This document shows positions 21,071 to 34,368 of a stretch of DNA of 64,000 bases, one piece after another. The notes beneath the pieces were generated by a model. The model was not told the origin of the DNA. It searched no databases and saw only the letters and a list, made by a program, of their open reading frames with translations. Each line of letters opens with the position of its first letter. Position 1 is the stretch's first letter. A program made the position numbers and the translations under genes. Source of the stretch: Dactylonectria macrodidyma. Lineage: Eukaryota; Ascomycota; Sordariomycetes; Hypocreales; Nectriaceae. The stretch spans positions 3,968,001 through 4,032,000 of the forward strand of contig JAGMUV010000005.1 of NCBI GenBank assembly GCA_020744425.1, in the 5' to 3' direction.

Positions 21071-24000
21071 CTAAGAGGGCCTCTTGAAAGGATGAGCCTC
21101 GGTGTTGAGGACCCATTCGTCGAGGCTGATGACGTCGGGCTCCGAGAAGAGGAGGTAGTAGTACTTGAGCGTCTCGGCGATCCAGAAGCTCTCCATCTCG
21201 TCCTTGAGGCCGCCCTCGGGCACCATGACATCGTAGATGGCGCTGTGGGCGAACTCGGTTCGGGTCGCTGCGATGGTCGCCTCAAACATCTTCCAGCCCT
21301 TGTCCATCCACTCAGGGTCACCAGTGATGCGGTACATGTACCAAACAGATTCGATTGCCTCAGGTCTGTGGTAGTGTTAGTTGCGGGTTCTAGGCTCAAA
21401 GTCTCAGCTTGGGTGGAGATAGGCCAACTCACCGAAGGATATATGCCTGGCTAACAATGTCTGTGTAACCCCGAGGCAGGTTCTCCCTCTTCAACTTGCT
21501 CTCAACGAACTCCTCGTGGGTCATTGGCTTATGATATGAGGTGACCCGAGTCGGTGGAGTATCAAAAACATCATCGTCATCCACACCTAGGTTGGTCTCG
21601 ATATCCGTTTCGAAATCCGTGTCCACATCCGTTTGCAAGGTTGTCTCGGTTGGCTCGGTTGTCTCCTTATCCGCCCACCTACTATTCTCCATGTTGAGTT
21701 TCTTTTTGAGCGATTCTGGAAGCTCGGAGCCGGCCTCACCCTTCGGAGCGGACATGGCCGTGTCCAACTCCGGCATTGGGATACCGGCTCTCTTTGCTAC
21801 CTTTCGCTTGACCTCAGACTCGAGGCTGGTGCTAGAGTCGTCTTCTGGCTTGAGCACGGCTTCAGAGCTGGTGCTGGAGTAACCCTTTGGCTGAACTTCG
21901 GAGTCGAGGCTTGTACTAGAGTCACCCTTTGGTTTGCGTACAGATTCGGAGCTAGTGCTTAAGCCATCCTTTGGCTTGAGCTCTGACTCCAAGCTGGTGC
22001 TCAAGTCATCCTGTCTGTAGATGCTGTCTGCCGGCAGGTCTGACTCGTCGTCGTCGTCGAATGAGTGAGAGGCCGCGGTCTTCGTTGCGGCAGCCTTATG
22101 TTTGGCGGCAGCCTCATTTCTTGCCTGCTCCTCAGCCAATAGAGCTTGGTTCTTCTCCCACTTGATCATTTCCTTTTTTCGCCATTCCATGGATGTGTCA
22201 AGCATCTCGTACCATTGAGTCTGGTTGAACTCGCACTTTTCCAACGTGGGGCAGGGGGCCAGATGGGCAAACTCAGGCATGATACCCGTGGCAGTGGACT
22301 GGTATGCCCACACACAAGCATCCGTGAGCTGTTTGGCCGTCTCGACATCCTTGGGGCGTGCAAAGATTTTACCTCCCAAGCCGTACATTCCACCGATGAA
22401 GCATGTCAAGTGAGCGAGCTCATACGTGGTGACGACTTTGTTGCGGGCCCTGCCTTCTAGGGAGATCTTGGCAGGAAACAGGATATCCCACCCTTTGTCG
22501 TCAATCATGGGTCGGTAGAGTAGCCGGTCATTAATTGCATCCACAGTATCCTCATGGAGCTTCTGATACTTGGGCTCCAGGCCACCCAACAAGAGGTATT
22601 GCTGCTATGGTTAGTGTTATTCGAAGTGAGTAAATCTCATGACTAACCTTGGGGAAATACTCGTAGGCTGAGTCCTGAGCTCCTCCCATATGATACTGCA
22701 AGCCACCATGGGCAGCTGGGACAAGACCTTGAGGCACACAATCCCACTTTGACTTGGATCCATCCGCCGCCAGGGGGCCTGATCGCCCGTTGCTCTTCGG
22801 AGCTGTACTCTCTTCAGCAGCGGGAGCACCTAAGTATCCCAACGGTTCGCTTGAACGGCTTGTCTCGGTCTTTTCAGTATCGGAATCAGGAAAGGGAATG
22901 GCGGCTCTTCGGCTGAGCGTTGTGTCCGACTTAGTTGTGCCCAACTCAGTTGTATCCGACTTGGTTGTGCCCAACTCAGTTGTATCCGACTTGGTTGTGC
23001 CCAACTCAGTTGTACCTGACTTCATTGTGTCCAACTCAGTTGCATCCGACTCAATTGTGTCCGACTTAGGCTTGAAACCTTCAGGCGCTGCATCAAGATC
23101 GGTGGCCGAGTCCATCTGGTTCTGGGCCTCAAAGCTGAGCGTGTCCCGAATAGTGGTTGCCGTCTTGTTGCAGCCCGAAGCGTCGATACGCTCAGGGAAC
23201 AGGCCCGGAATGTGAGTATGGCCCTCTGCCTGCATCTTCACCAGGGCATTGGTGATGCGATCAATGGCGTCGTAGTACTTGGCTGTTCCTGTGAGCTGCG
23301 CAAGACGAGTGAACTCCAAAGACAAGGTAGCAAGCTCGGCGATACCAAGAGTATTGGCGCGATGAGGCTCGGAGGCGTAGGGCTCACGCCATACGTAATA
23401 GAGGAGCGGCATACGGTTGGGAGTATCGAATATGCCCATCAGCACCTCGGCAAGCTCTGTGGCCTTTTGAAGGAGGATGGGATACTTGCTTGCGGCACCG
23501 CCACTTACGTCGTAAGCAGCGATCAGCCCTCCTAGGTACCGAATAGTGGTTTCAAAGACAGGGATATCATTCTTGGGGGTAAAGGTAAAGTCGATCTTGG
23601 CAACTGCGTTTGCTGCCTCGTCAAACTCATCCGTCATGCCGGCAATCCAAAGGGTATCGAGGGAATCGACCAGCGTAGCAGCCCAGCCGCAAAAGGGATC
23701 GCGAAAGCCGTTGGAGAGAGGAGACAGCTCGTCGTGCATCCAGGCATTCTTGCGGTAACCAGACCAGGCGCGTTCCAGTTCAGTCTTGACCCGGGCCTTA
23801 CGCTGAAGACGCGTCGACTTAGCGATTTCAGACTCGGTACCGAAGGCGAACTGGACCTTGGGGATCTGCTTTGGGGTTCCCGTCGGGATGGGAATCAGGG
23901 AGCCTGGGGGGATGGGCCAGTTCTCCTTGGGACGGACCCAATGCTCAGCCGGCTCCTCTGCCTTCTCAGCAGGACGGTCCAGGGCGTGGTTTTCGACAGG

Positions 24001-24456
24001 CGGATCAGACCAATGGACACTGGGAACATCGGGGGAATCGGGGGCTTTGGGAATTTCAGGAGCCTTGGGAATATCAGGAACTTGATTTTGGGATGATTTC
24101 TCTTTGGTCACGGTGTCGTCTCCCGTAGCCGGCTTGCTAGGCGTTGTGGTTTCATCCTCGTCGTTGGAAGACTCCGGAGTGTCATACTTGGGCATGTCAA
24201 CCCCCATTGTACCCCCTTGTAGATTCTTCTCGGCCTCGTCCTGTTCGTCTGCTAGCAGCGGAGCCGAGGCATGGCCGCTGAGGTCTGCAGGCCCATGGCT
24301 GCCGTCCGCGGGAGGTTGGATGGGTGACTTCGAGGAGGAACGAGTGGAACCGTAAGAGTCGTTGGATTGGCTCCAAGAGGTCTCGAGAGTACGGTAGAGC
24401 AGGAATACGATGACGATGGCGCAGAGGACAAAGAGACGATACCGTCGGCGAGGCAT
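21071..24456 (-). CDS. GH47 class I alpha-1,2-mannosidase with two repeat-bearing insertions
   Basis: Three exons on the minus strand (24456-22648, 22601-21433, 21365-21071) give 1090 residues, about twice a minimal GH47 enzyme. A type II membrane anchor (residues about 7-22, [15 protein letters not shown]) is followed by an acidic, Pro/Ser-rich stem of about 180 residues and then the (alpha/alpha)7 domain: [70 protein letters not shown], and near the C-terminus NTEAHP, whose Thr ligates the catalytic Ca2+. GH47 Golgi/ER enzymes trim mannose from N-glycans. Two low-complexity insertions interrupt the domain: one between ERIDASGC and WDCVPQGL, the other between about [13 protein letters not shown] and [10 protein letters not shown]. 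Both carry minisatellites. Introns (46 and 67 nt) have GTTAGT and GTGAGT donors. Confidence 0.88.
21801..22010 (-). repeat. Coding minisatellite, five 42-bp units
   Basis: Five consecutive 14-residue units in the second GH47 insertion share the core [DG]-x-x-S-T-S-[LS]-[ED]-[SA]-x-[VL]-x-[PR]-[KE], for example [14 protein letters not shown] and [14 protein letters not shown]. Units diverge by several residues, so the array is not freshly amplified. Confidence 0.85.
22915..23065 (-). repeat. Coding minisatellite, about five 30-bp units
   Basis: The first GH47 insertion encodes tandem 10-residue units ([10 protein letters not shown], with variants such as [10 protein letters not shown]). The central copies are nearly identical at DNA level, which suggests recent expansion or homogenisation. 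Confidence 0.88.
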
Positions 24457-26960
24457 TGCAGGTGGTTCTGGCTCGCCGAAGCGAGGCTTTAGAAGGACGA
24501 GTCAGGTTTGGCCAGGGCCAGAAGAGGGAGAGTCGCGAGAGCTGGGGGACGAAGCTGGCGAGGGCGAGGGAGGGAGGGATGGATGGATGGATTGGTAGTC
24601 TTTTCTAGCCCGTTGCGTGGGAGGGCGGCATGTCTCGTCGGGACGAGGGACGGGATGGGATTCAGCCGGCGGGGAAGAACAAAGAAGACGACCAAGAAGC
24701 TCAATTCTCTCTCTCTCGATATGGACTGGGAAACGCCGAGACGGAACAGACGGCGTATCGTGATGGAACGGGTAACGGGTGAAGGCCAAGTGTGCTGCTG
24801 GTGGAAGCACTGAAGGCCAGGTATGGAAAGGTGGAAAGGGGACGCAAAGACAAGGGTCCAAACGTACAGGGAGGCCCTGCTGGGTCGGAGGGAGGAGTTT
24901 CCCACTCGGAGCCAGTGGGAGCCAGTGGGAGCCAGTGAGAATGGCGCTATAATCATAGCTGCAAGGGTGTCCTGAGTCTGGACTTTTGGCGGAGGACAGG
25001 CACCGAAGAATCCCATTCGGATAGCGGCTCACGGCTCACGGGTAGATACAGTACTATGGGCGGATGCACAATTAGGCGTGTGGGTTGCAGAATAATTAGT
25101 GGGTGCGCCCTCCAAAGGTCTTATTCCGACTGGGCAGCGACCACCATCCCCCCTGGTGCTAAAAGTAAGGTATTGATGATCAACTGCGCCGGAAGAATCA
25201 AATCTATCGAATTTATGGCTCCGAAGAGATGCAGCTACAGTCCGAAGTACTGTACCTAGGCCACAGGATTCCTATCAGAAGGAACCCCTCATAGGCACCC
25301 CGCGTCACCTCATCCAAGTGAGTGGGCGGACCTCACTGTACCTGAGGCAGGTAATAGCTGATACCTGCTGGACGTTGCGCGGGACCCAAACGCTTGGGGC
25401 ACATCCGTTCGCCATCATCCCCTCCTAAGGTCACCTGAGGAGCCATCTTGCGCTGAAGCCAGCTGTAGACCCCGCCACGACGCCACTGTTTTCCGTGCTG
25501 CTCTGCACATGTAGGTATTCCGGTATTCCTATATTCCCAAGAATGCGTGTGCACCTTTAGAGGGGTACTATGCATCAGATCTGTAAGGTGGAACATGAAC
25601 TGATGATCATTATTGATACATTGAAACACTCCACCTGTGGGTGCTTATCTGTAATCTGCCCTTGGTTGAGGCAACTGTGTCAAAACCACTTCAGCCGAGT
25701 TTGGGTTCAACTGTAACCTTTAGCTTTCCAACTAATGCCCCCGCATTTTCCACCAGCCTTTCCATGTGACCAAGTTGATGCACTCTGGGTAGGTGGTACC
25801 TTCCACATGGGGATGTGTTTCTAGACTTCTATTTACTCGGAACCTCTGCGATATAGCAGGTAGAGTTACTAACGAGGTAGACTAGGTCCCTCGACGGGCT
25901 TCCTCTTCAAGCTCAACTGTCGCGTTGCTGTTTTCTTATCAACGCTCACCATGTTCATAACCCATGTAGCCTAAACTGTCTAATCCAGCCCTGAGCTTCC
26001 CCAAAACTGCACACCATTCCTAAACGAGCAGCTCGCCTCGAGGGCCATGACAGTTCTACATGCACACTATTTGCTATAGTACCGAGTACGGGCATACCTG
26101 CAGACATCAGGCATGCGCATAGAAGGAATGTCCTCCAATCGCGCGCCTCCCTGGGAATATGGGGTCCGGCCCCGCCCCAGCTGGCTTCGGCGCATCCCGC
26201 TCATGCAACCACAATTCAAGCTTAACACTTAACCTATTATATACTTTTGAGTCACTACCTAACTTAGCATATAAGGCAGGCAGATATGTAACCTCTGATG
26301 AAACCTTCGCGTTTTGACCAACCGCCGGAGCTTCAACTTCCGTTTCCACCTTGGATCGACAGAGGATCATCTGCGTTTCTGCGCTCTTGCCCAGAACCAC
26401 AAATCTTGCACATCGAAACACCATGCTTTGCTACGCATATTCGTGTCATGAGAAACGTGGTCGACGTTGCACTAGAAAAAGACTGTGTGGCGGACAATAC
26501 TGACTGTGCAATTGAGCCTGTTGATAGTATGCGAGGCAGCTCTGGGTTGGCAATGGTTTTAAGGACCGATATGAACCCAACATTCGATCAACAGACACAG
26601 ACTTAGCCCTCTCCAAAACTGCATTTACTTTCAAGATTGTATATATATCGCAGCTAGACTAGAGCGACGCATACATGCCCAGAATTCTAGTATACACCGC
26701 CAAGACCGTTGTGTCATTCCAATCATACACTTTATGCGATCGACCCATTCAGTACTACACAGCGCAGCAGTAACAGTTCCGAGGATCCAATCGCCCAAGA
26801 TAAAAAGGAACAAAAAACGCCATGCCCGATTCGTCCATAATATCCAGATCTTCATTCCCTGGGAGCATACGCCGTCGCCTCGCTTCCCATAGAGGCGAGC
26901 ATGCTGTCATAACTTGAAACTCCAAATCCAATACAAGGCTCATCACCTGTCCCTCTCCCT
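24457..26960. other. Intergenic region: GH47 promoter and BCK1 3' flank
   Basis: 2.5 kb. Near the GH47 start the DNA is rich in Pro/Ser-type codons in several frames, but without a supported gene. A GGGAGCCAGT decamer is repeated about three times at 24908-24940. From about 25050 onward the composition is mixed and unremarkable. No transposon features are visible. Confidence 0.5.
24908..24940. repeat. Three direct copies of a GGAGCCAGTG decamer
   Basis: GAGCCAGTGG is repeated three times head to tail about 450 bp upstream of the GH47 start codon. It could be a clustered regulatory site or a small tandem duplication. Confidence 0.75.
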
Positions 26961-29900
26961 TCACTGGGGTTTCCGTCCATCTTCTTTCTTCATTGGCTTG
27001 ATCTTTGCGTACAGAGATGTGTCGTAAAAGTTAAAGTTAGGGTCCAGCTCGCAGAATGGATGCTGAGAGAGGAGCACATCTGCCGTTGGGCGATCAAAGG
27101 GGTTCCTGTCTTCGTTGTCAGTCAAGTGTCATGCCAAAAGGCTTTCCAAAGTCAACATGACTTACACCTGGAAGCAGTCCATCATAAACGCCACTGCTAG
27201 TGGCCCAAGTGTCCCCTGAATATCTTCAGGGATTGGGGGAGTCTCGCCATTGGCAATCTTGTAGATGGCGCCCACCGCCTCCTCCTTAGCCCACGGCCGC
27301 TTACCCGCAAACATCTCCAGCACCACGCAACCCAGACTCCAAATATCCACCTTGGCGCTGTATCCTTCTCCTTGTGAACGGATCACCTCGGGTGCCATCC
27401 AGAACACTGATCCTTGCATGTTGTTCGTCTTGTCATTGCCATAGATGTTGTCCGTTTTCTTCGAAATACCAAAGTCACTGATCTTGCAAGTTCCATCCAC
27501 GTCCAAGAGGATGTTGTCGGCCTTGAGATCACGATGCAGAATACCCTCACGATGCAGGTAAGCCAATCCAGATAGAGTTTGTCGGGTTAGCGACGCGACG
27601 ATAGACTCCTCAAACTTGCCATGTTTGCGTAGGCAGGACCCGATACTGCCACCAGAAATATACTCGAGGAAGATGCTGATGCTCGTTTCCTTACGTTCGC
27701 AACCAAGATACTGGACGATGTTGACATGGTCAAGATGCTGCATTGTGTCAATCTCCTGGTCTAATCCCGCGACCAACTCCTTCATCTTGGACTTGTCACC
27801 ACCCGCAGCCTTGGGGTTGACTTCGACTTCCTTGACAGCCAAGAACTCTCCAGTCGTGGCATTCATACCTAGGTACACACGGCCATATGTACCCTTGCCA
27901 ATGAGCTGACCCTTGAACCAGCGGAACGTCGTCTGCCTCTTCGGAATGGTATCTTGGGGAATTTGCGGCATGATCATGCTGCCACGTCGGTCTGGTCGAA
28001 TCTGTACAATGTGGGCGTTGAACATCTTTGTACTCTTGCGGCGCATGATGTTGTTGTTCGACGGCTGTCCTCCGGGCTGCGACGTGCTAGCGAACCGCCG
28101 ATTGGCCTCGTGTGCGCCTCGGGCCACTTCTCGAATGGACTTCATACGTCCAAGTCCACCAGAGCGGCGCAAACTCCTCTGTGCCATAGAAGTGGGTCGT
28201 TCCAAGGCCTTGAGGGTTGATTCATCAGAGCCCAGTGTGTCACTCTCATTGTAGAGTGATGGCTGTCGAGCCGGTGGAATCGCCGGTAAGGGGGCAGTCG
28301 GGGGGTCGGTTGGGGGAGGCACTGGCGATGGTGCAGATGCTATCTTGGATAGGCTGAGAGGCTCAGCTTCCTCTCCCTCAGCGATGGGCGAAGGAGGAAG
28401 CTCTCCAGCGCCTTCTTCTAGGACTGGCTGATCAAGATCCAAATTAGGGAAGAAGTCATCAAGATTGTTAAGAAGGGCGTCGGTTGGGGGACGGTTAGCC
28501 CAGACGTCCTTCTCAATGAATGACTTTCGTCGGCCTAGTTTGCCATCTTTGTCTTCGGGATCCCGAGTGTCGGAACGAGGCGTCGATGGGGGTCTTCGTG
28601 AACTGCTTCCCATATCCTCATTGCTATTCGGCGTCATTGCACTTCCGTATGACTGCGGTGAGTTGAAGGACACAGAGAGATTCTTCTTCGATCTGGACGT
28701 GTTCACCGTCAGGCTCGGTCGCTTGTCCTGACCTCCCTGTTGAGGTCCAGCACCAGTTTTGCCCTTATTCCGGCCTGCCAGCGGGATTGCGAACAGGCCA
28801 TCGTCAGAATCATCTCCGCTATCATCGTCAGCAGGTGGGGCTGACACTGCCGGCCTCGAGAAGTGAACATCCGAGGAGTCCTCGTAGTCGAGGTCTGGTC
28901 CATGTGACTTCTTGCGTTGTGGCTGCTTTGGGGGGAACGATTTCCTCAAGGAGCTGGGGCTTATTTCTGTGGGCGATGCGGGCCGTGGCGCTGTTTCGTA
29001 TCTCTTAGCTTCCAATGCATTTACGGGCTTGTCACCAGGCAATAATGGTGTCCCGCCGGGCGAATAGTCCGGCACAATGAAGGGCAGGTTGCCCCGACTC
29101 CATGTCATGGAACGGGGTGCGGCTGACTTCAAGTTGGGACTATCATGACCGGTGCTGGGCCGAGTGAAATCAACGCTAGGCTTGGCTCCCTTACCTCTCT
29201 GCGATGTCCTGTCGCTTGAAGACACCGGCTGCGTCAAGACCCTGTTGGGAGACGCTCCCCGAGGGCCGTTGGCAGTGGACTGTCCAATCGCACTCAGATT
29301 CCTGCCCATTCCTGCGAGGGCTGCTCCTATGCCAACGGGGCTGTTTGTTTGTTGCTGTAGTTGTTGTTGCTGGTGCTGTTGTGGCGGAGAGAACTTGGTC
29401 TTCCTATGCATCTCTGTCATTTCACCCTCGCCTGACGACGTAATTGGGTGTCTTGGCGTGGGATATCCGTCGAAGCTGCTTGCAGACGTGCGCAAGGTGT
29501 GGCCCGACTTCTTGCTCAAGGAGTTAGCCTTGATCAAGGTTGCAGAGGGATCGCTAGGCGGTGCTGGTGGTCGCCGCTGAGGGAAGAGTTGGTCTGATCG
29601 TTTGTCTTCGTATGGTGAGTCTCGGGGCTGGTCGAAATCAACGTTCCTGCCTACGATACCTGGGCCGATCGAATCAGACGGGCTGATTTTCGCAACCTGC
29701 TTCCGCTTCGCAAGGTACTCGCGTTGTTTTCTCTCCATCTCGGCTCGGTACGTGTTGCCCTCCTGTAACAACGCCTTCTCATCAATCTTGTCATCCGTCA
29801 ATGTGTTAGACCTAGACGACGGTGGTGAGGAGCTAGACCGTTGCCGGAGATTGTGTCTTGAATCCTCGGCGGAGGGACCCGGAGCCAAAAAGCCAGGAGA

Positions 29901-32741
29901 CAAGGATGCCGGAACATTCGTGTTCAAGGAGAGGCCGCTGGTAACGGCAGGAACTCCTGGAGGGGAGACGAAGAACTTGAGGGTTCCCAGCGAGTCCCCC
30001 TTTGCTCGCTTGCTTGTGATGATCATCTGGTCATCTAGAGGGTCAGCGTGGTCAAATTTGCCGACCTCGGTTAGGTAGATGAGCGAGTTCTCAAAATCGC
30101 CCAGCCCAAGATGTAGACAGACAGCCTGGCGAACATCGACTGCCGTCTCAGCCTCAGTAATGTCGCACATTCTATAGTTCCAGTAATCCATAGTAGCAAG
30201 GACATAGGTCCTCACCGGGTTCACTCTTCTTGGTCGATTATTCATGTAATGACCATTTCTGTCTTCTGGGCCAAAACTCGAACCAGGACGATCCAAACTC
30301 GGATCGCTACCATTAGCACCTCTAACTCCCAATCCCACCATGGGTTTCGTGCTCCCCGCCGGCGAAGTCGGAGAGCCATCCATCTCTTCGGGTGAGGGGT
30401 AGGCCCCATCATCCTTCTGTCTTTTCTTCCTTGATAAGAAGCTGAGGAAGCTTTTTGAATCCTTAGCTGATGCAGGAGTCTCAGCTCCGGCGGACTTTTC
30501 GCCTGAATCGAGGGGAGAACCTCTTGAGCGCCCTTCGTGGCTCCGGCCGCTGTGCACAATGTCCCCAAGGTTCATGCCTCGGGTCAACATTGATGCTGCA
30601 TCTGAGGGCACGCCGGATCCATAGATGGCAGCACTTGATGATACGGAGTCCATGCTACTTCGGGATCGATGCCCAGTCTTCATAGGAGACGCGGAGAGAA
30701 CAGGTGTAGTAGATGAGGAAAACAAGGCGGGCGGTAGACCAGGGCTGCCGTTGGGGCTCGCTGAACGGGCAGCGACACCACGAAATGTCGCACCCTCGCC
30801 TGACTCACTCACATTAGGGCTGTGACGTCTGGGTGCGTCAGTATCGACGTGCTTGAGGAAAGTTCGGTGAGCTGCGTCGGTATTGTTGAGTGAGGTGGGC
30901 ATTGTCGTTGATCTCGTTTGTGAGAACCGGCGGCCGTCGAAGCCAGGGGTAGGAGCTGTAAGAGGGGTCTACATCACAAGTCAGCAAACCAAGGAGGGGT
31001 TGAGGTCAGGCCAAGACAGGAGACGCACATTTGGCGAGTCCATGGGATCAGTTCCAGCACTTGGTAGGCTGTTCCCGTGTCCACCATTCGTAGACTCTTT
31101 TCGCTGGTGTGAGCTCGAGCTCCTTGCAGACTCAGGTGTTCGCCCGGTGACGATGCTTCGAATTAGTCGTCGCATGCGCTTCCCCTCCTCGCGCTCTCTC
31201 GGTTGGTCCCAGCCGGTCCCGCTGTTCGTGCATTCTTGGGCGAGTTTGGGATATACTTGCTGGTGCATCATTCCAAAGTTTCCGCGACCGCCGTGACCAC
31301 TGCCAAGCTCCAAGAACTGCGCTCCATGGAGGTTTAGCGACTTAAACGTCTCCTGCCAGTCTTTGGAGAATTGGTTCTTGGCCAGCCAAATCAGGACTGT
31401 GTCGAGAGGCCACTGGGACGCGATTTCTGGGGGGATCGAGCCGGACGAGGTCGAGTTGGAAGAATTGGACACCCCGCGGGCCTGGGCGTTGCTACCGGGG
31501 TAGAGTCGGTCTCTCGAGTTGGGATCGTCCATCGGGGTAGTCGTGTTGGTGTCGGTGCCGCTCTGGGGGGTCATCACCGACCACGACGCCTGTGAGCTGG
31601 CAGTCAGGGTTGGATCATCGGGTCCAAAGGCGGGAATACCCACGCCCTCTCCATATGTGTCGCCCTGGGGGATATACGTCGCACTCATCTGCTCACTCGG
31701 CGGGGGCGGGGGAGGAATCGCCAGCGTCTGTCCTGTAGCGATCTGAGCATGCAGCTTGGGGTTGTACGGCTGGTGCTGGCCAGGCGGCGGAGGCGGGATG
31801 TTGAAGCCGGGGCGTCCGTCATACATGCGCCCAAAGGTGCCATGCCACTGAGGATGCTGGCCGAGGACGCCCGGGGGCGGACCGGGTGGTGGGGGGAGCA
31901 TGGCGCCGGGTGGTTGCGATCCAGCGGCGGCGGGATATCGAGGCGGCGGAGGAGGAAAGTTGGTCATGTTGTTCATCTGCTGGTGTGAATTTGGGGCGAC
32001 CATGGGAGGAGGAGGAGGGACCTGGAACGGCCTCGAGGGGTCGTTGGCCGAGACATGTCTCTGGCCAGTCGGGAACATGCTGGGCGTCGCGGGAGCTGGA
32101 GGCAACCCGCCTCGAGCTCGAGGGATCGATTGAGCAGGACTGGGAGTGAAGGCAGGCGTCTTCGGGTATCGGGAAGGAGAGGTCGAAGTCGGCGCGGGAA
32201 GAGATAGGGCAGCGTTGGCGGTGGAAGCCCTGGGACGTGATATAGAGGAGGAAGTTGTAGACGACGACGGGACGGGAAGGAAGTGAGCAGACGCAGACGC
32301 AGCGTTGGTACTAGTACTGGCGGCAGTAGTAGGAGGATTGGCGGCAGGATTGGCGGTAATCGGTAAGGGCAAGGTGGACGAGCTCAGGGACCGGGGGGTT
32401 GGGAATGATGGTGCAGGCGCCGACGCTGACAGAGGCGCCGCTGCAGCCGGGGATGCTGCAGTGGATGCTGTGGAGGAGTATGAATATGGATGGGCAAAAG
32501 CGGGAGCCTCGTGGTGGACAGGGCGGCTATCGAGAGAGTAGAAGCCTTGGAGACGGGGCCTGGCGAAGGGCTGCTGATGAGAATGAAGCTGCGCCTGGTG
32601 TTCCTGGGCCTGTTCCTGGGCTTGTACCCGGGTCTGTTGTGACAAGACGTACGCAGACGCAGACGCAGCCGCAGACTCGGACGCAACCGCAGAGACTGAA
32701 GGACGAGCAGCCCGTTGCGAGCTATCAGTTCCAGTCTTCAT
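26961..32741 (-). CDS. BCK1: MAP kinase kinase kinase of the cell-wall integrity pathway (BCK1/MCK1 type)
   Basis: Three exons (32741-31029, 30968-27166, 27105-26961) give 1886 residues, all in phase. Domains in order are: a long Pro/Ser/Ala-rich disordered N-terminus; a SAM-like region (about 441-530, WPLDTVLIWLAKNQFSKDW); a Ras-association-like fold (about 823-905, RTYVLATMDYWNYRMCDI); a further disordered linker of about 650 residues; and a Ser/Thr kinase domain (about 1584-1860) with GKGTYGRVYLG, the VAVK-type lysine in FLAVKEVEV, HRDLKADN and DFG. The kinase resembles Bck1, which relays Rho1-Pkc1 signals to Mkk1/2 and Slt2/Mps1. Introns are 60 nt each. The second splices at CAGGT|GTAAGT, which completes kinase subdomain XI (NPFDRPTADVLLSQHPF). 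The protein ends MKKEDGRKPQ. Confidence 0.92.
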
Positions 32742-34368
32742 AGCCTGGGTCTGCAGTGGAGCAACATGGCGTGGAGTTGTTCGAGTTGCGTGGGCTAGCC
32801 TAAGGCGACAGGGCGACAGGACAGGGGGGGTGTGAGACGAGACAGTGGGTAGAGGGCAGACCGTTCAGGGCAATTGCAGCTGCTCCAGGGCAGTCTGGTC
32901 CACTGGATGCACTGATGCCAGCGCTGGGCGGCCAGGGGACTTCAAGGGGAACTCGGGGAAGTCAGTGGTCACGGCGTTGCAGGGTTCATGTTTTCTCGGT
33001 TGGGTGCTATCGACAGCAGCTTCTGGTGGTGTTGGGCTTCCAAAAACGTGGGTCAAGTTTCAAACGTCTCAGGGCAGAGAGACACAGGCATGTCTGCTTG
33101 CAGCGTCTGGCGCTTAAAAGCAACACCAGCACTCGCACCAGAGATGGAAATGGTCTAAATGGAACCAATGGCGCATGGGATGGTGTGCAGAAGTGCAGCT
33201 GAAGGAGCGACAAGGGCAGCCTTTGACGAATCGGATCCCCGGGACTGTCGCCTAGGACCTATTCGTAAGTTGCTGGGATACTTCGTAGGTACGAGTGCGA
33301 CTCTATTGTGTCTCTTTGCATCTTTGAGTGCGCCAGTGCGATGCCACCCGCAGCTTCGTTCGACCCAACGGCCTGCCCGTTCGTTGTCAATTTATGCCGA
33401 GCTGACAGGCAGACCGGCGGTTGAAAATACAAGAGACCCCAAGGCCCTCCAATCGCTTCGCCGACTGTGCGCCCCTTTCAGGATTCTACAGAACTCATCC
33501 AGTGCGAGTCGAGCCAGTTCGTCCGAAGCTTTGGCCAAATGACGAACCCGCTCGGTCCGTTCGAATAGGCTCTGGAGTCTTGAATTGGCAAAGACGGGCA
33601 AAACGGGCAAGGAAATACGAGTCGGCAATCACAGCAGTCCGGAACAGGTCAGGGCCGGCCCGTATTCCTCATTGGCACTATCGCGCTGCAAGGGGGAGGG
33701 GCAAGAGGGGGAGGAGGGGGGAGACGCTGACACAAGACACAGTCTTGAGAAAGAGGTCGACAGAGAGTCTGATGGGAAGGTAGGCTGAGCAGAGCATAGA
33801 CGAAGTTGAGGCGCACAGTGAGAGTCGGACTCGAGGCGGCCAAGACTTTAGCGACGCTTCTCTCCTCCCAATGGCGAGTTGTCCATCTGTTCAGGCGCGA
33901 GACTCCCGTCGAAGCGACATGTACGTGCGAAGTACGTACAAAAGGGCGTGGCACTAAAGCGAAGCGCCAGCCAGGCGACGCCGCTAACAATAGACTAGAA
34001 GTCAAGGGCTGAGAGTCCAGAGTGAGCAGCTCACCAATGTTAAGGTTATACGATCCAGATGTGAGAGTCAACGGCAAATCCCTTCTTTGATAAGATCAGT
34101 CAGATTCCGAAAACCACGTAGAGCATTACCAATACAGTCAGCGCCGATGTCAACCTTAGTCTATGCTCTAGTGAGATATGGCATGTAACATATGTACTAC
34201 GTAGAGCTTGTATATGGAGTTCGTGAGTCCATCCGTTTATATCCTGGAATAGGTAATTGTAGTGTAAGCCAGCCCCTAACTCCATATACGAATCTACATG
34301 CAAAATGACCTTGTCGATAAATCCAAAACAGCATAGGTAGCAAACGGTACGCTTTCCAAAAATGCCCA
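32742..34368. other. Intergenic region: BCK1 promoter and GH5 3' flank
   Basis: 1.6 kb upstream of BCK1 and downstream of the GH5 gene. A GA-rich segment lies around 33690-33730. Several open frames are present, but none has recognisable domains or splice support. Confidence 0.5.

Noticed and set aside
20974..26960. A biosynthetic or degradative gene cluster around the mannosidase
   Set aside because: Neighbours are FIG1 and BCK1, unrelated in pathway. No transporter, synthase or co-oriented set of enzymes is present.
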